Origin: Polynucleobacter ibericus
GTDB taxonomy: Bacteria > Pseudomonadota > Gammaproteobacteria > Burkholderiales > Burkholderiaceae
Length of the DNA: 64,000 nucleotides
Direction: 5' to 3'
Assembly (NCBI RefSeq): GCF_018687955.1
Contig: NZ_CP061309.1
Location: forward strand, 1-64,000
In this document: in pieces, positions 9,838 through 20,480 of the stretch
How the letters are laid out: each line of letters opens with the position of its first letter
Numbering within the stretch: position 1 is the stretch's first letter
Translations under genes and position numbers: made by a program
The notes under the pieces: model-generated
What the model was told of the DNA's origin: nothing
Database searches by the model: none
Seen by the model: the letters and a program-made list of their open reading frames with translations, nothing else

Positions 9838-10767
9838 ATGAATCCAAAAACAAAATTACTTTACGGCATCTTAGTTCTGATCGCTTTGTTGTTGCCGTTC
9901 CAAGATTTTATTTATCTTGTATTTGCAATGAAGGTTTTGTGTTTTGCCCTTTTTGCTTGCGCATTCAACCTATTGCTGGGCTTTACAGGCCTCCTCTCTT
10001 TTGGCCACGCCGCCTTCTTTGGAACTGCCGCCTACATTACTGCGTATTTTTGTAAGGAGGCGGGCCTCTCCCCTGAGTTGGGAATTATCTTGGGCGTGCT
10101 GGGCTCGGGCGTGCTTGGCTTTTTAATTGGCGCGCTCGCTATTCGTAGACAAGGCATCTACTTTGCGATGGTAACTCTGGCCTTGTCGCAAATGATTTAC
10201 TTCCTCGCAGTTCAGCTTCCGTTTACTGGTGGCGAAGATGGAATTCAAGGGGTGCCCCGCGGGATGCTATTTGGCTTGATCGACCTAAAGAATGATGTTG
10301 CGATGTATTACTTTGTTTTAGCCATTTTCTTATTTGGTTTTGCTGTGATCATGCGTGCAGTGCACTCTCCTTTTGGCCAGGTGCTCAAAGCAATTCGCGA
10401 GAACGAGCCTCGTGCAATTTCTCTTGGCTATGATGTTGATCGATTCAAGTTAATGTCTTTCGTTATTTCTGCCGCCCTCTCTGGTTTGGCGGGCTCTATG
10501 AAATCTTTAGTGTTCCAGTTGGCAACATTGACTGATGTTCATTGGCACATGTCCGGCGAGGTGGTGTTGATGACATTGCTGGGTGGCATGGGAACTATTC
10601 TTGGGCCCGTGGTTGGCGCAGGCATTGTTGTTGGCTTGCAGAATTACTTGGCAAACATCGGCTCTTGGAGCACGATTGCTACCGGGTTCATTTTTGTGGT
10701 TTGTGTTTTAGCATTTCGTCGTGGTGTTGTTGGTGAAATTGCTGCGCACTTCAAAAACAAAAACTAA
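9838..10767 (+). CDS. Branched-chain amino-acid-type ABC permease, LivM family
   Basis: This 309-residue membrane protein is the second permease. LivM features are FNLLLGFTGLLSFGHAAFFG near residue 40, a long cytoplasmic helix region with KAIRENEPRAISLGYDV, and the coupling motif LLGGMGTILGPVVGAG near the C-terminus. It begins 2 bp after the LivH-type stop with the Shine-Dalgarno stretch GGGAGAAA, so translation is coupled. It is the last transporter gene. The TauE-like gene starts about 60-110 bp further on with the same orientation and may or may not be co-transcribed. Confidence 0.94.
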   Translation: MNPKTKLLYGILVLIALLLPFQDFIYLVFAMKVLCFALFACAFNLLLGFTGLLSFGHAAFFGTAAYITAYFCKEAGLSPELGIILGVLGSGVLGFLIGALAIRRQGIYFAMVTLALSQMIYFLAVQLPFTGGEDGIQGVPRGMLFGLIDLKNDVAMYYFVLAIFLFGFAVIMRAVHSPFGQVLKAIRENEPRAISLGYDVDRFKLMSFVISAALSGLAGSMKSLVFQLATLTDVHWHMSGEVVLMTLLGGMGTILGPVVGAGIVVGLQNYLANIGSWSTIATGFIFVVCVLAFRRGVVGEIAAHFKNKN

Positions 10768-10842
10768 ATTCCTTTTATTATTTGGTTTTAGTGTGGTGCG
10801 AATTTCATGAGCGCCACACTCATTTAATTAAAAGAGACGCTC

Positions 10843-11616
10843 ATCGAATTTTCAATTTTCATATGGCCACTGCTTTTGGCAATGGCCTTCTTTGCTGGCT
10901 TGGTAGATGCCGTCGCCGGTGGCGGCGGCTTGATCCAGGTGCCCGCTCTGTTTGCGGCGTACCCCGATGCTCAACCAGCAACATTGCTTGCAACAAATAA
11001 AGTTTCTGCGGTTGGGGGAACTTTAAATGCCGCAAGAAAATATTTACGTCACGTGTCTTTGCCGTGGGCAATTGTTTTGCCGGCAATCGTTGCGGGTTTT
11101 ATTGGCTCCCTTCTTGGCGCAAATGCTGTTAGTAACTTTCCGGCGGAGCCTTTACGCAAGGCCTTGCCATTCGTCTTGCTGTTTCTGTTGCTATACACCT
11201 GGTTTCAGCCATCACTTGGAGAAGCACATGCACCAAAAATTCTTGGGCGCTTTCAGCAAGTCAAGGGCGTCATTCTAGGCTTAACAATTGGTTTTTATGA
11301 TGGCTTCTTTGGTCCTGGAACTGGCAGCTTTTTGCTGTTTGGTTTCGTGCGCTTTTTTGGTTTTGATTTTTTGCATGCTTCAGCTGCAACAAAACTGGTC
11401 AATGTTGCCACCAATCTAGCGGCGATTTTGATGTTGGCTAGTCTTGGCCAAATTAATTGGCCGCTTGGCTTAGCCATGATGCTTGCCAATATCGCCGGAA
11501 GTCAGTTTGGCAGTCGGCTTGCAATTCAGCATGGAAGCTCCTTTGTAAGAAAGGCCTTTTTAGTTATTGTGACCGTTCTGATTTTGAAGTCAGCCTGGAA
11601 TGCATATTTTTATTAA
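10843..11616 (+). CDS. TauE/SafE-type sulfite/sulfonate exporter-like membrane protein (start uncertain)
   Basis: This is an eight-helix-type TauE/SafE permease. Two copies of a related motif are visible: FFAGLVDAVAGGGGLIQVP near the N-terminus and IGFYDGFFGPGTGSFLL in the middle. Family members export sulfite, sulfoacetate or other organic anions. The first standard start in frame is TTG at 10876, which would cut into the first transmembrane helix. The frame is open upstream to a stop at 10825-10827, and the added codons (IEFSIFIWPLLL) complete that helix. An AAAGAG Shine-Dalgarno-like run (10831-10836) sits 6 nt before an ATC codon at 10843, so a non-standard start there is possible. The ATG at 10863 is out of frame. 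I placed the start at 10843 as best fit. Confidence 0.75.
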   Translation: MEFSIFIWPLLLAMAFFAGLVDAVAGGGGLIQVPALFAAYPDAQPATLLATNKVSAVGGTLNAARKYLRHVSLPWAIVLPAIVAGFIGSLLGANAVSNFPAEPLRKALPFVLLFLLLYTWFQPSLGEAHAPKILGRFQQVKGVILGLTIGFYDGFFGPGTGSFLLFGFVRFFGFDFLHASAATKLVNVATNLAAILMLASLGQINWPLGLAMMLANIAGSQFGSRLAIQHGSSFVRKAFLVIVTVLILKSAWNAYFY

Positions 11617-11671
11617 TTAAATCAATAAGTTAGAAAAATAACCTCGTTTTTCTAGGATTTTTGATGTATTT

Positions 11672-11687
11672 TGTTTCACGTGAAACA
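11672..11687. promoter_or_regulatory. parS: parS centromere site 1
   Basis: TGTTTCACGTGAAACA is a perfect 16-bp palindrome identical to the general bacterial parS consensus bound by ParB. It lies 39 bp before mnmG, the first gene of the run that ends in parA-parB, and overlaps the likely -35 element of that promoter (11675-11680). ParB would load here, spread and organise the origin region for segregation. Confidence 0.95.
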
Positions 11688-11703
11688 AACAAAATGCTAT
11701 GAT
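11675..11703 (+). promoter_or_regulatory. Probable promoter of mnmG-rsmG-parA-parB overlapping parS
   Basis: TTCACG (11675-11680; four of six matches to TTGACA) and TATGAT (11698-11703) are separated by 17 bp, and the -10 is extended by TGC. The -35 lies inside the parS palindrome, so ParB bound at parS would compete with RNA polymerase. This gives a simple possible autoregulation of parAB. Inferred from sequence only. Confidence 0.6.
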
Positions 11704-11726
11704 CATCGCCCTATCTGAGGCAAATC

Positions 11727-13649
11727 ATGCGTTATTCCAAAAGTTTCGATGTCATCGTAGTTGGCGGCGGCCATGCCGGGACTGAAGCCGCCCTTGCATC
11801 CGCGCGCATGGGTTGCGATACCTTATTAATTACTCATAGCATTGAAAACCTCGGTGCCATGAGCTGCAATCCTTCTATCGGCGGGATTGGCAAAGGCCAT
11901 TTAGTTAAAGAAATTGACGCCATGGGCGGCGCGATGGCTGCTGCCACAGACGAGGCTGGTATTCAATTTCGCATTCTGAACTCAAGCAAAGGCCCGGCTG
12001 TGCGCGCCACCCGAGCCCAAGGAGACCGAGTTCTTTATAAGGCAGCTATTCGCCGCCGGCTTGAAAATCAAGCGCATTTAACTCTTTTCCAGGCGGCAGT
12101 TGATGACCTGTTGGTTAAGGGCGATGAAGTTCAGGGTGTTGTTACGCAAATGGGCCTAGAGTTCTCGGCTAAAAAGGTGGTTCTTACAGCAGGTACCTTT
12201 TTAGATGGCAAGATTCATGTAGGTTTAAATAATTACGCAGGAGGCCGTGCTGGCGATCCTGCCGCAGTTTCTTTGTCTGCCAGATTAAAAGAACTAAAAC
12301 TTCCTCAGGGAAGACTCAAGACTGGTACCCCGCCCCGCATTGATGGTCGAACCATTGACTTCTCGGTCATGCTGGAGCAGCCGGGGGATTTAGATCCGGT
12401 GCCCGTATTTTCTTATTTGGGGCGCCCAGAACAGCATCCGAAACAGGTTCCTTGTTGGATTTCTCATACAAATGAAAAGACGCACGACATTATTCGAGGT
12501 GGTTTAGACCGTTCGCCGATGTATACGGGCGTTATTGAGGGGGTTGGTCCACGCTACTGCCCTTCGATTGAAGACAAGATTCATCGTTTTGCCTCCAGAA
12601 ATAGTCACCAGATCTTTTTGGAGCCTGAGGGTTTAACTACAAACGAGTTTTATCCCAACGGTATTTCTACTAGCCTGCCTTTTGATGTTCAGTGGGACTT
12701 GGTCCGTAGCATTCGAGGCATGGAGTCCGCAGTAATTGTGCGTCCCGGCTATGCAATCGAGTATGACTTCTTTGATCCCCGCCAGTTGCGCCATAGCCTT
12801 GAGACCAGAGTAATTGGGGGGCTGTACTTTGCTGGTCAGATCAATGGCACTACTGGCTACGAAGAGGCTGCAGCACAGGGTATGTTGGCTGGCATTAATG
12901 CTGGATTAGCCTCTCAAGGCAAAGAGCCTTGGCTACCTAAGCGTAGTGAGTCTTATATTGGTGTTTTAGTAGACGACCTGATTACGCGTGGTGTGCAGGA
13001 GCCTTATCGCATGTTCACAAGCCGTGCGGAGTACCGCCTAAGTTTGCGTGAAGATAATGCCGATATGCGTTTAACTGCTATTGGGCGCGAGCTGGGCTTG
13101 GTGGACGACTATCGCTGGGAAGTGTTTTGCAGAAAACAGGAAGCTGTTTCACGTGAAACATCTCGCTTGCAAGATATTTATATTGGCCCAAAACATGAAT
13201 CTGCCGCCCTAGTTTCTGAGTTATTGGGGCAGGACCTCTCCCATGAGTGCAGCTTGGCAGAACTTTTAAGGCGCCCGGGCGTTACTTATGATGCAATTAC
13301 TGCCTTGGGTAACGGAATGTGGGCCCCAGAAGCTTTAGATGAGGATCTTGGTTTGGCTGCTCAAATTAGCGATCAAGTAGAGATTTCTGTGAAATACCAG
13401 GGCTATATTGAGCGCCAAGCGACTGAAATTGCTCGTCAAGAGCATAACGAGACCTTCCCTCTTCCTGAGTCTCTCGATTATTCACAGGTAATTGGTTTGT
13501 CAAAAGAAGTTCAGCAAAAGCTGAATTTGCATAAGCCAGAAACATTGGGTCAGGCCGGTCGTATTTCAGGGGTCACTCCTGCGGCCCTCTCCCTTTTGTT
13601 GGTGCACCTAAAGAAAGGGTTGGGTCGCACCCAAGAGGCTCATGAGTGA
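11727..13649 (+). CDS. mnmG: tRNA uridine-5-carboxymethylaminomethyl modification enzyme MnmG (GidA)
   Basis: MnmG is an FAD enzyme that, with MnmE, modifies the wobble uridine (U34) of several tRNAs. The 640-residue length is normal. The N-terminus carries the dinucleotide-binding [17 protein letters not shown], followed by [20 protein letters not shown]. Other family motifs are [10 protein letters not shown] and [14 protein letters not shown] perfect parS site is embedded in the coding sequence at 13145-13160, encoding V-S-R-E-T. The gene overlaps rsmG by 8 bp. The order mnmG-rsmG-parA-parB is the usual origin-proximal cluster of betaproteobacteria. Confidence 0.98.
   Translation: MRYSKSFDVIVVGGGHAGTEAALASARMGCDTLLITHSIENLGAMSCNPSIGGIGKGHLVKEIDAMGGAMAAATDEAGIQFRILNSSKGPAVRATRAQGDRVLYKAAIRRRLENQAHLTLFQAAVDDLLVKGDEVQGVVTQMGLEFSAKKVVLTAGTFLDGKIHVGLNNYAGGRAGDPAAVSLSARLKELKLPQGRLKTGTPPRIDGRTIDFSVMLEQPGDLDPVPVFSYLGRPEQHPKQVPCWISHTNEKTHDIIRGGLDRSPMYTGVIEGVGPRYCPSIEDKIHRFASRNSHQIFLEPEGLTTNEFYPNGISTSLPFDVQWDLVRSIRGMESAVIVRPGYAIEYDFFDPRQLRHSLETRVIGGLYFAGQINGTTGYEEAAAQGMLAGINAGLASQGKEPWLPKRSESYIGVLVDDLITRGVQEPYRMFTSRAEYRLSLREDNADMRLTAIGRELGLVDDYRWEVFCRKQEAVSRETSRLQDIYIGPKHESAALVSELLGQDLSHECSLAELLRRPGVTYDAITALGNGMWAPEALDEDLGLAAQISDQVEISVKYQGYIERQATEIARQEHNETFPLPESLDYSQVIGLSKEVQQKLNLHKPETLGQAGRISGVTPAALSLLLVHLKKGLGRTQEAHE
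13145..13160. promoter_or_regulatory. parS: parS centromere site 2, inside mnmG
   Basis: A second perfect TGTTTCACGTGAAACA lies within the mnmG reading frame, 1473 bp from site 1. It is identical base for base to the promoter-proximal site. Intragenic parS sites are common in other bacteria. Two sites close together near oriC suggest one local ParB loading zone. Confidence 0.95.
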
Positions 13650-14310
13650 GGGTCTGCTTGCCCTAGGAATTGAGGATCTTGGCCTCAAATTAAGCACGAC
13701 TAATATTGCTGATTTAGAGTTATTTTTGCAGGAAATGGGGCGCTGGAATCAGGTTCATAACCTCACAGCAATTGAGGGCGAGAAAGATTCTATTCGCCTA
13801 CATCTAATTGATTCTATTGCGGTTTTGCCGGTGCTGAGACAATTTTTGCAAGGCCCCTCACCCAGGATTGCTGATCTTGGATCTGGTGGCGGGCTGCCAG
13901 CAATCCCAATCGCCATTGTTCAGCCGGAATGGCATCTTTCATTGATTGAGGCTATTCGAAAGAAGACTGCTTTTCTGCAACACGTGCGCGGAAAGTTAAA
14001 GCTAAAAAACATTGAGGTGCTCTGCGAACGCGTAGAAGATGCTGCGGTGCAACAACCAGCGCAATTTGATGCCGTAATTTCCCGTGCATTTACCAACCTT
14101 GCTCGCTTCCTGGATTTGTCATTACCCTTCTTAAAGCCTAATGGCTTGGTATTTGCTATGAAGGCTAAGCGCGCTTATGATGAAATGAAAGATGTTTCCT
14201 TGGAAGATTGGCGCTTGATCGCTGATGAACCCCTCCATATTCCGAATTTAGCGGTAGAGCGACGCCTTTTAGTGTTGTCCCCCGTGAGAAAATCGACCCT
14301 CCCTTCTTAA
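13642..14310 (+). CDS. rsmG: 16S rRNA (guanine527-N7)-methyltransferase RsmG (GidB)
   Basis: RsmG methylates G527 of 16S rRNA using S-adenosylmethionine. The 222-residue protein has the family motifs [10 protein letters not shown], then SIAVLP, the cofactor-binding loop [17 protein letters not shown], and [16 protein letters not shown]. It overlaps the end of mnmG by 8 bp, so translation is likely coupled, and parA follows after 17 bp. Length and motifs are normal. In other bacteria loss of this enzyme gives low-level streptomycin resistance. Confidence 0.96.
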   Translation: MSEGLLALGIEDLGLKLSTTNIADLELFLQEMGRWNQVHNLTAIEGEKDSIRLHLIDSIAVLPVLRQFLQGPSPRIADLGSGGGLPAIPIAIVQPEWHLSLIEAIRKKTAFLQHVRGKLKLKNIEVLCERVEDAAVQQPAQFDAVISRAFTNLARFLDLSLPFLKPNGLVFAMKAKRAYDEMKDVSLEDWRLIADEPLHIPNLAVERRLLVLSPVRKSTLPS

Positions 14311-14327
14311 GTAAACCCAAAGTAGCC

Positions 14328-15098
14328 ATGGCAAAAATATTCTGTATCGCAAATCAAAAAGGTGGTGTTGGTAAGACCACTACCGCTGTAAATTTGGCTG
14401 CAGGATTGGCTGGATTACAGCAGCGCGTTTTGTTGGTGGACTTAGATCCGCAGGGCAACGCGACTATGGGCTCTGGGATAGAAAAAGCAGACCTTAATAC
14501 GAGCATCTATCAAGTTCTGATTGGCATGGCATCGGTTAAAGAATGTGCGCAGCGTTGTGAGAGTTCTGGCTATGACGTGTTGCCAGCTAATCGTGATCTA
14601 GCAGGCGCTGAAATTGAGCTTGTAGATTTGGATTTACGCGAAGTACGTTTGAAGGATGCACTTGCTCAGGTCGCCAACGATTACGATTTTATTTTGATTG
14701 ATTGCCCACCTGCTTTGTCATTGTTAACACTTAATGGACTGTGTGCAGCAAATGGTGTGATTGTTCCAATGCAATGTGAATACTTTGCACTAGAAGGCTT
14801 GTCTGATTTGGTGAATACCATCAAACAAGTGCATGCAAATTTAAATCCGGATTTAGTCATTATTGGTTTGTTGCGCGTGATGTTTGATGCGCGCATGACA
14901 CTTCAGCAACAAGTTTCAGATCAACTGCTTGAGCACTTCGGCGACAAGGTATTTAAGACCATTATTCCGCGCAATGTAAGGCTTGCTGAGGCGCCTTCTT
15001 ACGGACTTCCTGGTGTCGCATTTGATAAGTCATCTAGAGGCGCAAAAGCGTATTTAGAGTTTGGTGCTGAGATGGTTGAGCGCATCAAGCAGATGTAA
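14328..15098 (+). CDS. parA: Chromosome partitioning ATPase ParA (Soj)
   Basis: ParA is the Walker-type ATPase that moves ParB-parS complexes during chromosome segregation. The 256-residue protein begins almost at once with the deviant Walker A KGGVGKTTTAVNLAA, including the signature lysine. It also shows DLDPQGNATMGSG and DFILIDCPPALSLLTLN (Walker B region). No N-terminal DNA-binding domain is present, so this is a chromosomal Soj-type protein and not a plasmid repressor type. It lies 17 bp after rsmG and 23 bp before parB. Two parS sites lie upstream. Confidence 0.97.
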   Translation: MAKIFCIANQKGGVGKTTTAVNLAAGLAGLQQRVLLVDLDPQGNATMGSGIEKADLNTSIYQVLIGMASVKECAQRCESSGYDVLPANRDLAGAEIELVDLDLREVRLKDALAQVANDYDFILIDCPPALSLLTLNGLCAANGVIVPMQCEYFALEGLSDLVNTIKQVHANLNPDLVIIGLLRVMFDARMTLQQQVSDQLLEHFGDKVFKTIIPRNVRLAEAPSYGLPGVAFDKSSRGAKAYLEFGAEMVERIKQM

Positions 15099-15121
15099 TT
15101 TTTAAAGAGAAGATAAAGAAC

Positions 15122-16012
15122 ATGGTTGCCATTAAGAAAAAAGGTTTAGGCAGAGGGCTTGAAGCCCTGCTGGGAGAAAAAACTCAGCAAGCAAATCCGT
15201 CTACCGATATCAATCGTTTGCCCCTCACTGCATTGCAAGCAGGCAAATATCAGCCGCGTCAAAAAATGGAAGCGGGCGCGCTGCAAGAATTGGCAGAGAG
15301 CATTCGCGAACAAGGTGTTATGCAACCTTTATTGGTTCGCCTAGTGTCCCCTGGTAAATATGAAATTATTGCGGGTGAGCGACGTTTTCGTGCAGCAACT
15401 ATTGCTGGCTTAAAAGAGGTTCCTGTTTTAGTTTCTGGCGCAGACGATCAAGCTGCTGCAGCAATGGCTTTGGTAGAAAACATGCAGCGAGAGGATCTAA
15501 ATCCTCTCGAAGAGTCACAAGGGTTAGCAAGATTAATTGAGGAGTTTGGCTTTACGCATGAGCAGGCAGCCAAGGCAGTTGGCAAATCTCGTAGCGCTAT
15601 TACCAACCTATTACGCCTTGCTCAGCTGGCAAAGCCGGTGCAGGCCATGCTGTTAGCTGGGGATATAGATATGGGCCATGCCCGCGCGCTCTTGCCCTTG
15701 CCGGGCTCAAGCCAGGTTGCTCTAGCCCAAAGAATTTCGGCCCAAGGTTTGTCCGTTCGTGAAGCTGAGCGTATGACCGCAGCTTTAGTAATTGCAGGCG
15801 GCCAGATAGGGGACAAAAAAGCGAAAAGTAAGCCTGGTAGCTCTACTCAGAGCGCTGACCCAGACATGCAGCGTTTAACGCAGGAAATAGCTGATTTGAT
15901 CGGTTTAAGCGCCGAATTTAAGCTCAAAGGCAAAGGCGGGGAGCTCATAATTCGCTTTAGCCAATTCGATGAGCTTGATTCTTTACTAAAAAAGTTGGGT
16001 ATAGGGTCATAA
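15122..16012 (+). CDS. parB: Chromosome partitioning protein ParB (Spo0J)
   Basis: ParB binds parS, acts as a CTP-dependent sliding clamp and stimulates ParA. The 296-residue protein starts with the ParA-interacting tail [15 protein letters not shown]. It then shows the CTP-binding domain ([18 protein letters not shown], then the GERRFRA motif), the helix-turn-helix ([20 protein letters not shown]) and a C-terminal dimerisation region. It ends the mnmG-rsmG-parA-parB run. The atp promoter follows 28 bp later. Cognate parS sites are at 11672 and 13145. Confidence 0.97.
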   Translation: MVAIKKKGLGRGLEALLGEKTQQANPSTDINRLPLTALQAGKYQPRQKMEAGALQELAESIREQGVMQPLLVRLVSPGKYEIIAGERRFRAATIAGLKEVPVLVSGADDQAAAAMALVENMQREDLNPLEESQGLARLIEEFGFTHEQAAKAVGKSRSAITNLLRLAQLAKPVQAMLLAGDIDMGHARALLPLPGSSQVALAQRISAQGLSVREAERMTAALVIAGGQIGDKKAKSKPGSSTQSADPDMQRLTQEIADLIGLSAEFKLKGKGGELIIRFSQFDELDSLLKKLGIGS

Positions 16013-16039
16013 ATAGATTGAAAAATATACCCAAATCCT

Positions 16040-16068
16040 TTGACATATTGCAGTGCACACATTAAACT
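16040..16068 (+). promoter_or_regulatory. Sigma70-type promoter of the atp operon
   Basis: TTGACA (16040-16045, a perfect -35) and TAAACT (16063-16068) are spaced by 17 bp and lie between parB and atpI. The start of transcription would fall near 16075, a few bases before the TTG start of atpI, so atpI would have almost no leader. This separates the ATP synthase unit from parAB. Confidence 0.65.
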
Positions 16069-16080
16069 TTCGGGGCTAAA

Positions 16081-16575
16081 TTGATTCCTCAAAAAAATCA
16101 CTTTTCCGAAGTAAATGAATGGGATGAGCCCGAAGAAGAAGCCGTTCGGGTTTATAGTAAAGAAGAGATTGTTGCGTTGCAGCAAAGCAATGCGACAAAA
16201 TACCGAGCCCTTTCACCTTGGAAAATTCTTTTGGCCCAAGTGCTGATTACGGCTATCAGCATGGTGTTTTGGTCAATTTTTGGGGAGCCGATAGGGGTAA
16301 GCCTTTATACTCAGTCGGCGTTTTTAGGTGGTTTAATTAGCGTCTTGCCAACAACCCTGTTTTTAGTAAGGTTGGAGTTGGCAAAAAAATCGCAAATATT
16401 AAATCCAGGAAGATTTTTGGCTGCATTGGTTTCTGGCGAATTTATCAAAATCGTCGTGACGCTGATGCTGTTTGTAGGGATTGCGTATTACGTCCCTGGC
16501 GTGCTTTGGGTCCCCTTGTTGGTGACTTACCTGCTTGCCTTGAAGTGCGTTTGGCTGGCGTGGTTGTGGCGCTAA
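16081..16575 (+). CDS. atpI: ATP synthase subunit I (AtpI-like)
   Basis: AtpI is a small membrane protein thought to help assemble the c-ring of the ATP synthase. It is not part of the final enzyme. The 164-residue product has a charged N-terminal tail and about four hydrophobic segments, the first near residues 50-65 (ILLAQVLITAISMVFWSIFG), consistent with the family. The start is TTG at 16081, and no better start is visible between it and the promoter. Identification rests mainly on position as first gene before atpB and on the membrane pattern. Confidence 0.85.
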   Translation: MIPQKNHFSEVNEWDEPEEEAVRVYSKEEIVALQQSNATKYRALSPWKILLAQVLITAISMVFWSIFGEPIGVSLYTQSAFLGGLISVLPTTLFLVRLELAKKSQILNPGRFLAALVSGEFIKIVVTLMLFVGIAYYVPGVLWVPLLVTYLLALKCVWLAWLWR

Positions 16576-16612
16576 GTGGTGACAATTGAGATTGAAACAA
16601 AGGACTAGTTAA

Positions 16613-17491
<879 letters not shown>

Positions 17492-17507
17492 GATTTTTTA
17501 TTTTTAA

Positions 17508-17804
<297 letters not shown>

Positions 17805-17867
17805 TTGTTTTGGCGTGGATGACCAAGGGGTCATCCAACTGTTCTCAACAATACTGAAAGGAATATC

Positions 17868-18338
17868 GTGAATCTGAACGCGACCCTATTCGCGCAAATG
17901 ATCGTTTTCTTCGTCTTATGGTGGGTTGTTGCACGTTTTGTGTGGCCACCGCTAGTTAAGGCGTTAGATGAGCGTTCAAGCAAAATTGCTGATGGTTTAG
18001 CTGCTGCCGAGCGCGGTAAAGAAGCACTCGCATTAGCCAGCAATGAAGCTGAGCAAGAATTATCTAAAGCACGCCAAGAAGGCGTTCAACGTGTTGCCGA
18101 AGCTGAAAAACGTGCACAAATGTCAGCCGAAGAAATTCGCGCTAACGCACAAGCTGAAGCTGCTCGAATCATTTCTCAAGCTCAACAAGATGCAGCTCAA
18201 CAAGTAACTCGCGCACGTGAAGTGTTGCGCGCTGAGGTTGCCGTGCTTGCTGTTAAAGGTGCCGAGCAAATTTTGCGTCGTGAAGTTGATGCAAAAGCGC
18301 ATGGCCAATTGCTTGACCAACTAAAGGCAGAACTTTGA
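17868..18338 (+). CDS. atpF: ATP synthase Fo subunit b
   Basis: Subunit b is the peripheral stalk linking Fo to F1. The 156-residue protein has one N-terminal transmembrane helix ([20 protein letters not shown]) followed by a long charged, Ala- and Glu-rich helix that dimerises as a coiled coil. It begins with GTG at 17868, preceded by AAAGGAA. It ends 1 bp before atpH, so the two are coupled. Length is normal. Confidence 0.96.
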   Translation: MNLNATLFAQMIVFFVLWWVVARFVWPPLVKALDERSSKIADGLAAAERGKEALALASNEAEQELSKARQEGVQRVAEAEKRAQMSAEEIRANAQAEAARIISQAQQDAAQQVTRAREVLRAEVAVLAVKGAEQILRREVDAKAHGQLLDQLKAEL

Positions 18339-18339
18339 T

Positions 18340-18876
18340 ATGGCTGAATTAGCCACCATTGCACGTCCTTATGCGGAAGCGCTTTTTCAAAGCGCCAAGC
18401 CAGCTGAGCTTGCTGGATGTTTGGAGCAATTGAGCGAATTGGCGCAGCTAGCCGCTTTGCCAGAAGTTGCTGCTTTATCAAACAACCCAAAAGTATCCGC
18501 TGATGATTTGAGTAAGCTACTTTCCGGCATGGTGAAAACCAAGCTCGATCCGAAAGTTGCCAGCTTTTTGAATCTTGTGAATCAAAACCACCGCTTAGCA
18601 GCCGTTCCTGAAATTGCCAATCAATTTGAAGCAATGAAGAACAAGAGCGAAGGCGCAGCAGAAGTAAACATTACCAGCGCATTCCCTTTAGAGGGTTCTG
18701 CACTAAATGATTTGTTGTCAAGTTTGAAGAAGCGCTTTGGGGGTAAAGAATTGCGCCCTACTATTCAAGTTGATCCAACATTGATTGGCGGAGTTCGCAT
18801 TCAAGTTGGCGATGAAGTAATGGATAGTTCAGTTAAGGCCCAGTTAGCTCAAATGCAAGCAAGTCTTGGCGCATAA
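18340..18876 (+). CDS. atpH: ATP synthase F1 subunit delta
   Basis: Delta sits on top of F1 and connects it to the b subunits. The 178-residue protein has the family start IARPYAEALFQSA and the C-terminal signature VDPTLIGGVRIQVGDEVMD. It is encoded immediately after atpF (one base between stop and start) and 45 bp before atpA. Nothing unusual is seen. Confidence 0.96.
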   Translation: MAELATIARPYAEALFQSAKPAELAGCLEQLSELAQLAALPEVAALSNNPKVSADDLSKLLSGMVKTKLDPKVASFLNLVNQNHRLAAVPEIANQFEAMKNKSEGAAEVNITSAFPLEGSALNDLLSSLKKRFGGKELRPTIQVDPTLIGGVRIQVGDEVMDSSVKAQLAQMQASLGA

Positions 18877-18921
18877 GTGATCCCTATTAAGAACATACGA
18901 AATAAGACCCAGGAGTAAGTA

Positions 18922-20463
18922 ATGCAACTCAACCCTTCCGAGATCAGCGAGCTGATCAAAAGCCGAATTAGCGAATTGGGCGTTGACTCCCAAGTTCGTA
19001 ACGAAGGCACTGTTATTTCAGTGACCGACGGTATTTGCCGCGTACATGGCTTGTCAGGTGTTATGCAGGGCGAAATGTTGGAGTTTCCTAACAACACTAT
19101 CGGCCTCGCATTAAACCTTGAGCGTGATTCTGTTGGTGCCGTAGTGTTGGGTGAATACACCCACATTAAAGAAGGCGACCCAGTGAAATGTACTGGCCGC
19201 ATTTTGGAAGTTCCAGTTGGCCCAGAGTTGCTCGGTCGCGTTGTTAACGCGCTCGGTCAACCGATTGATGGCAAAGGCCCAATCAACACCAAGCTAACTG
19301 ACTTTATTGAAAAAGTTGCTCCTGGCGTTATCGCACGTCAATCGGTTAGCCAGCCAGTTCAAACTGGTTTGAAGGCGATTGATGCGATGGTTCCAATTGG
19401 CCGTGGTCAACGCGAGTTGATCATTGGTGACCGTCAAACCGGTAAGACAGCTGTTGCAGTTGACGCGATCATTAACCAAAAAGGTAAGGGAGTTTATTGC
19501 GTTTACGTGGCGATCGGACAAAAAGCTTCTACTATTGCTAACGTTGTTCGCAAGCTCACAGAATTGGGCGCGATGGAATACACCGTAGTAGTTGCAGCTA
19601 GTGCTTCTGAGTCTGCAGCGATGCAGTACCTCTCTGCATATGCAGGCTGCACTATGGGCGAATACTTCCGTGACCGCGGCGAAGATGCTTTGATTGTTTA
19701 CGATGACTTGACCAAGCAAGCAGTTGCTTATCGTCAAATCTCCTTGTTGCTCCGCCGCCCACCAGGCCGCGAAGCTTATCCTGGCGACGTGTTCTATCTC
19801 CACTCACGCTTGCTTGAGCGCGCTGCTCGTGTAAATGCCGAGTATGTTGAGAAGTTCACTAATGGCGCAGTAAAAGGTAAGACTGGTTCTTTGACAGCAT
19901 TGCCAATTATTGAAACTCAAGCTGGTGACGTTTCTGCTTTCGTTCCAACTAACGTAATTTCGATTACTGACGGTCAGATCTTCTTGGAAACAGACTTGTT
20001 CAACGCCGGCGTACGTCCTGCGATTAACGCTGGTATCTCTGTTTCCCGCGTTGGTGGTGCTGCACAAACTAAAGTGATTAAGAAATTGTCAGGCGGTATT
20101 CGTACCGACTTAGCGCAATATCGTGAATTAGCAGCATTTGCTCAGTTCGCATCTGACCTCGACGAAGCAACCCGTAAGCAGTTAGAGCGTGGTCGTCGTG
20201 TTACTGAATTGTGTAAGCAAGCTCAATACAAGCCACTCCAAGTTTGGGAAATGGCTGCTTCACTCTACGCTGTGAATAACGGCTACTTCGATGACCTCGA
20301 AGTGAAGAACGTATTGGCATTCGAAAAAGGTTTGCAAGATCATTTGAAATCTAAATACGCTGACTTAGTTGCACGTATTGAAGACACCAAAGATTTGAGC
20401 AAAGATGACGAAGCTGCTTTGCGCGCTGCTATTGAGGATTACAAGCGTTCTGCCTCTTTCTAA
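18922..20463 (+). CDS. atpA: ATP synthase F1 subunit alpha
   Basis: Alpha is the regulatory nucleotide-binding subunit of the F1 hexamer. The 513-residue product has the P-loop GDRQTGKTA near residue 170 and the downstream motif [21 protein letters not shown], both diagnostic of alpha subunits. The length equals that of E. coli AtpA. A CAGGAG-type Shine-Dalgarno sequence precedes the ATG, and atpG follows 17 bp later. Confidence 0.98.
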   Translation: MQLNPSEISELIKSRISELGVDSQVRNEGTVISVTDGICRVHGLSGVMQGEMLEFPNNTIGLALNLERDSVGAVVLGEYTHIKEGDPVKCTGRILEVPVGPELLGRVVNALGQPIDGKGPINTKLTDFIEKVAPGVIARQSVSQPVQTGLKAIDAMVPIGRGQRELIIGDRQTGKTAVAVDAIINQKGKGVYCVYVAIGQKASTIANVVRKLTELGAMEYTVVVAASASESAAMQYLSAYAGCTMGEYFRDRGEDALIVYDDLTKQAVAYRQISLLLRRPPGREAYPGDVFYLHSRLLERAARVNAEYVEKFTNGAVKGKTGSLTALPIIETQAGDVSAFVPTNVISITDGQIFLETDLFNAGVRPAINAGISVSRVGGAAQTKVIKKLSGGIRTDLAQYRELAAFAQFASDLDEATRKQLERGRRVTELCKQAQYKPLQVWEMAASLYAVNNGYFDDLEVKNVLAFEKGLQDHLKSKYADLVARIEDTKDLSKDDEAALRAAIEDYKRSASF

Positions 20464-20480
20464 GAGGGCTCGCATAAATC

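Noticed and set aside
18197..18634. 145-codon minus-strand frame across atpF-atpH
   Set aside because: It is an antisense shadow of two conserved ATP synthase genes with no independent start signal.
19294..19803. 169-codon minus-strand frame inside atpA
   Set aside because: It mirrors the conserved coding sequence of atpA. Long antisense frames are common in highly biased codons.
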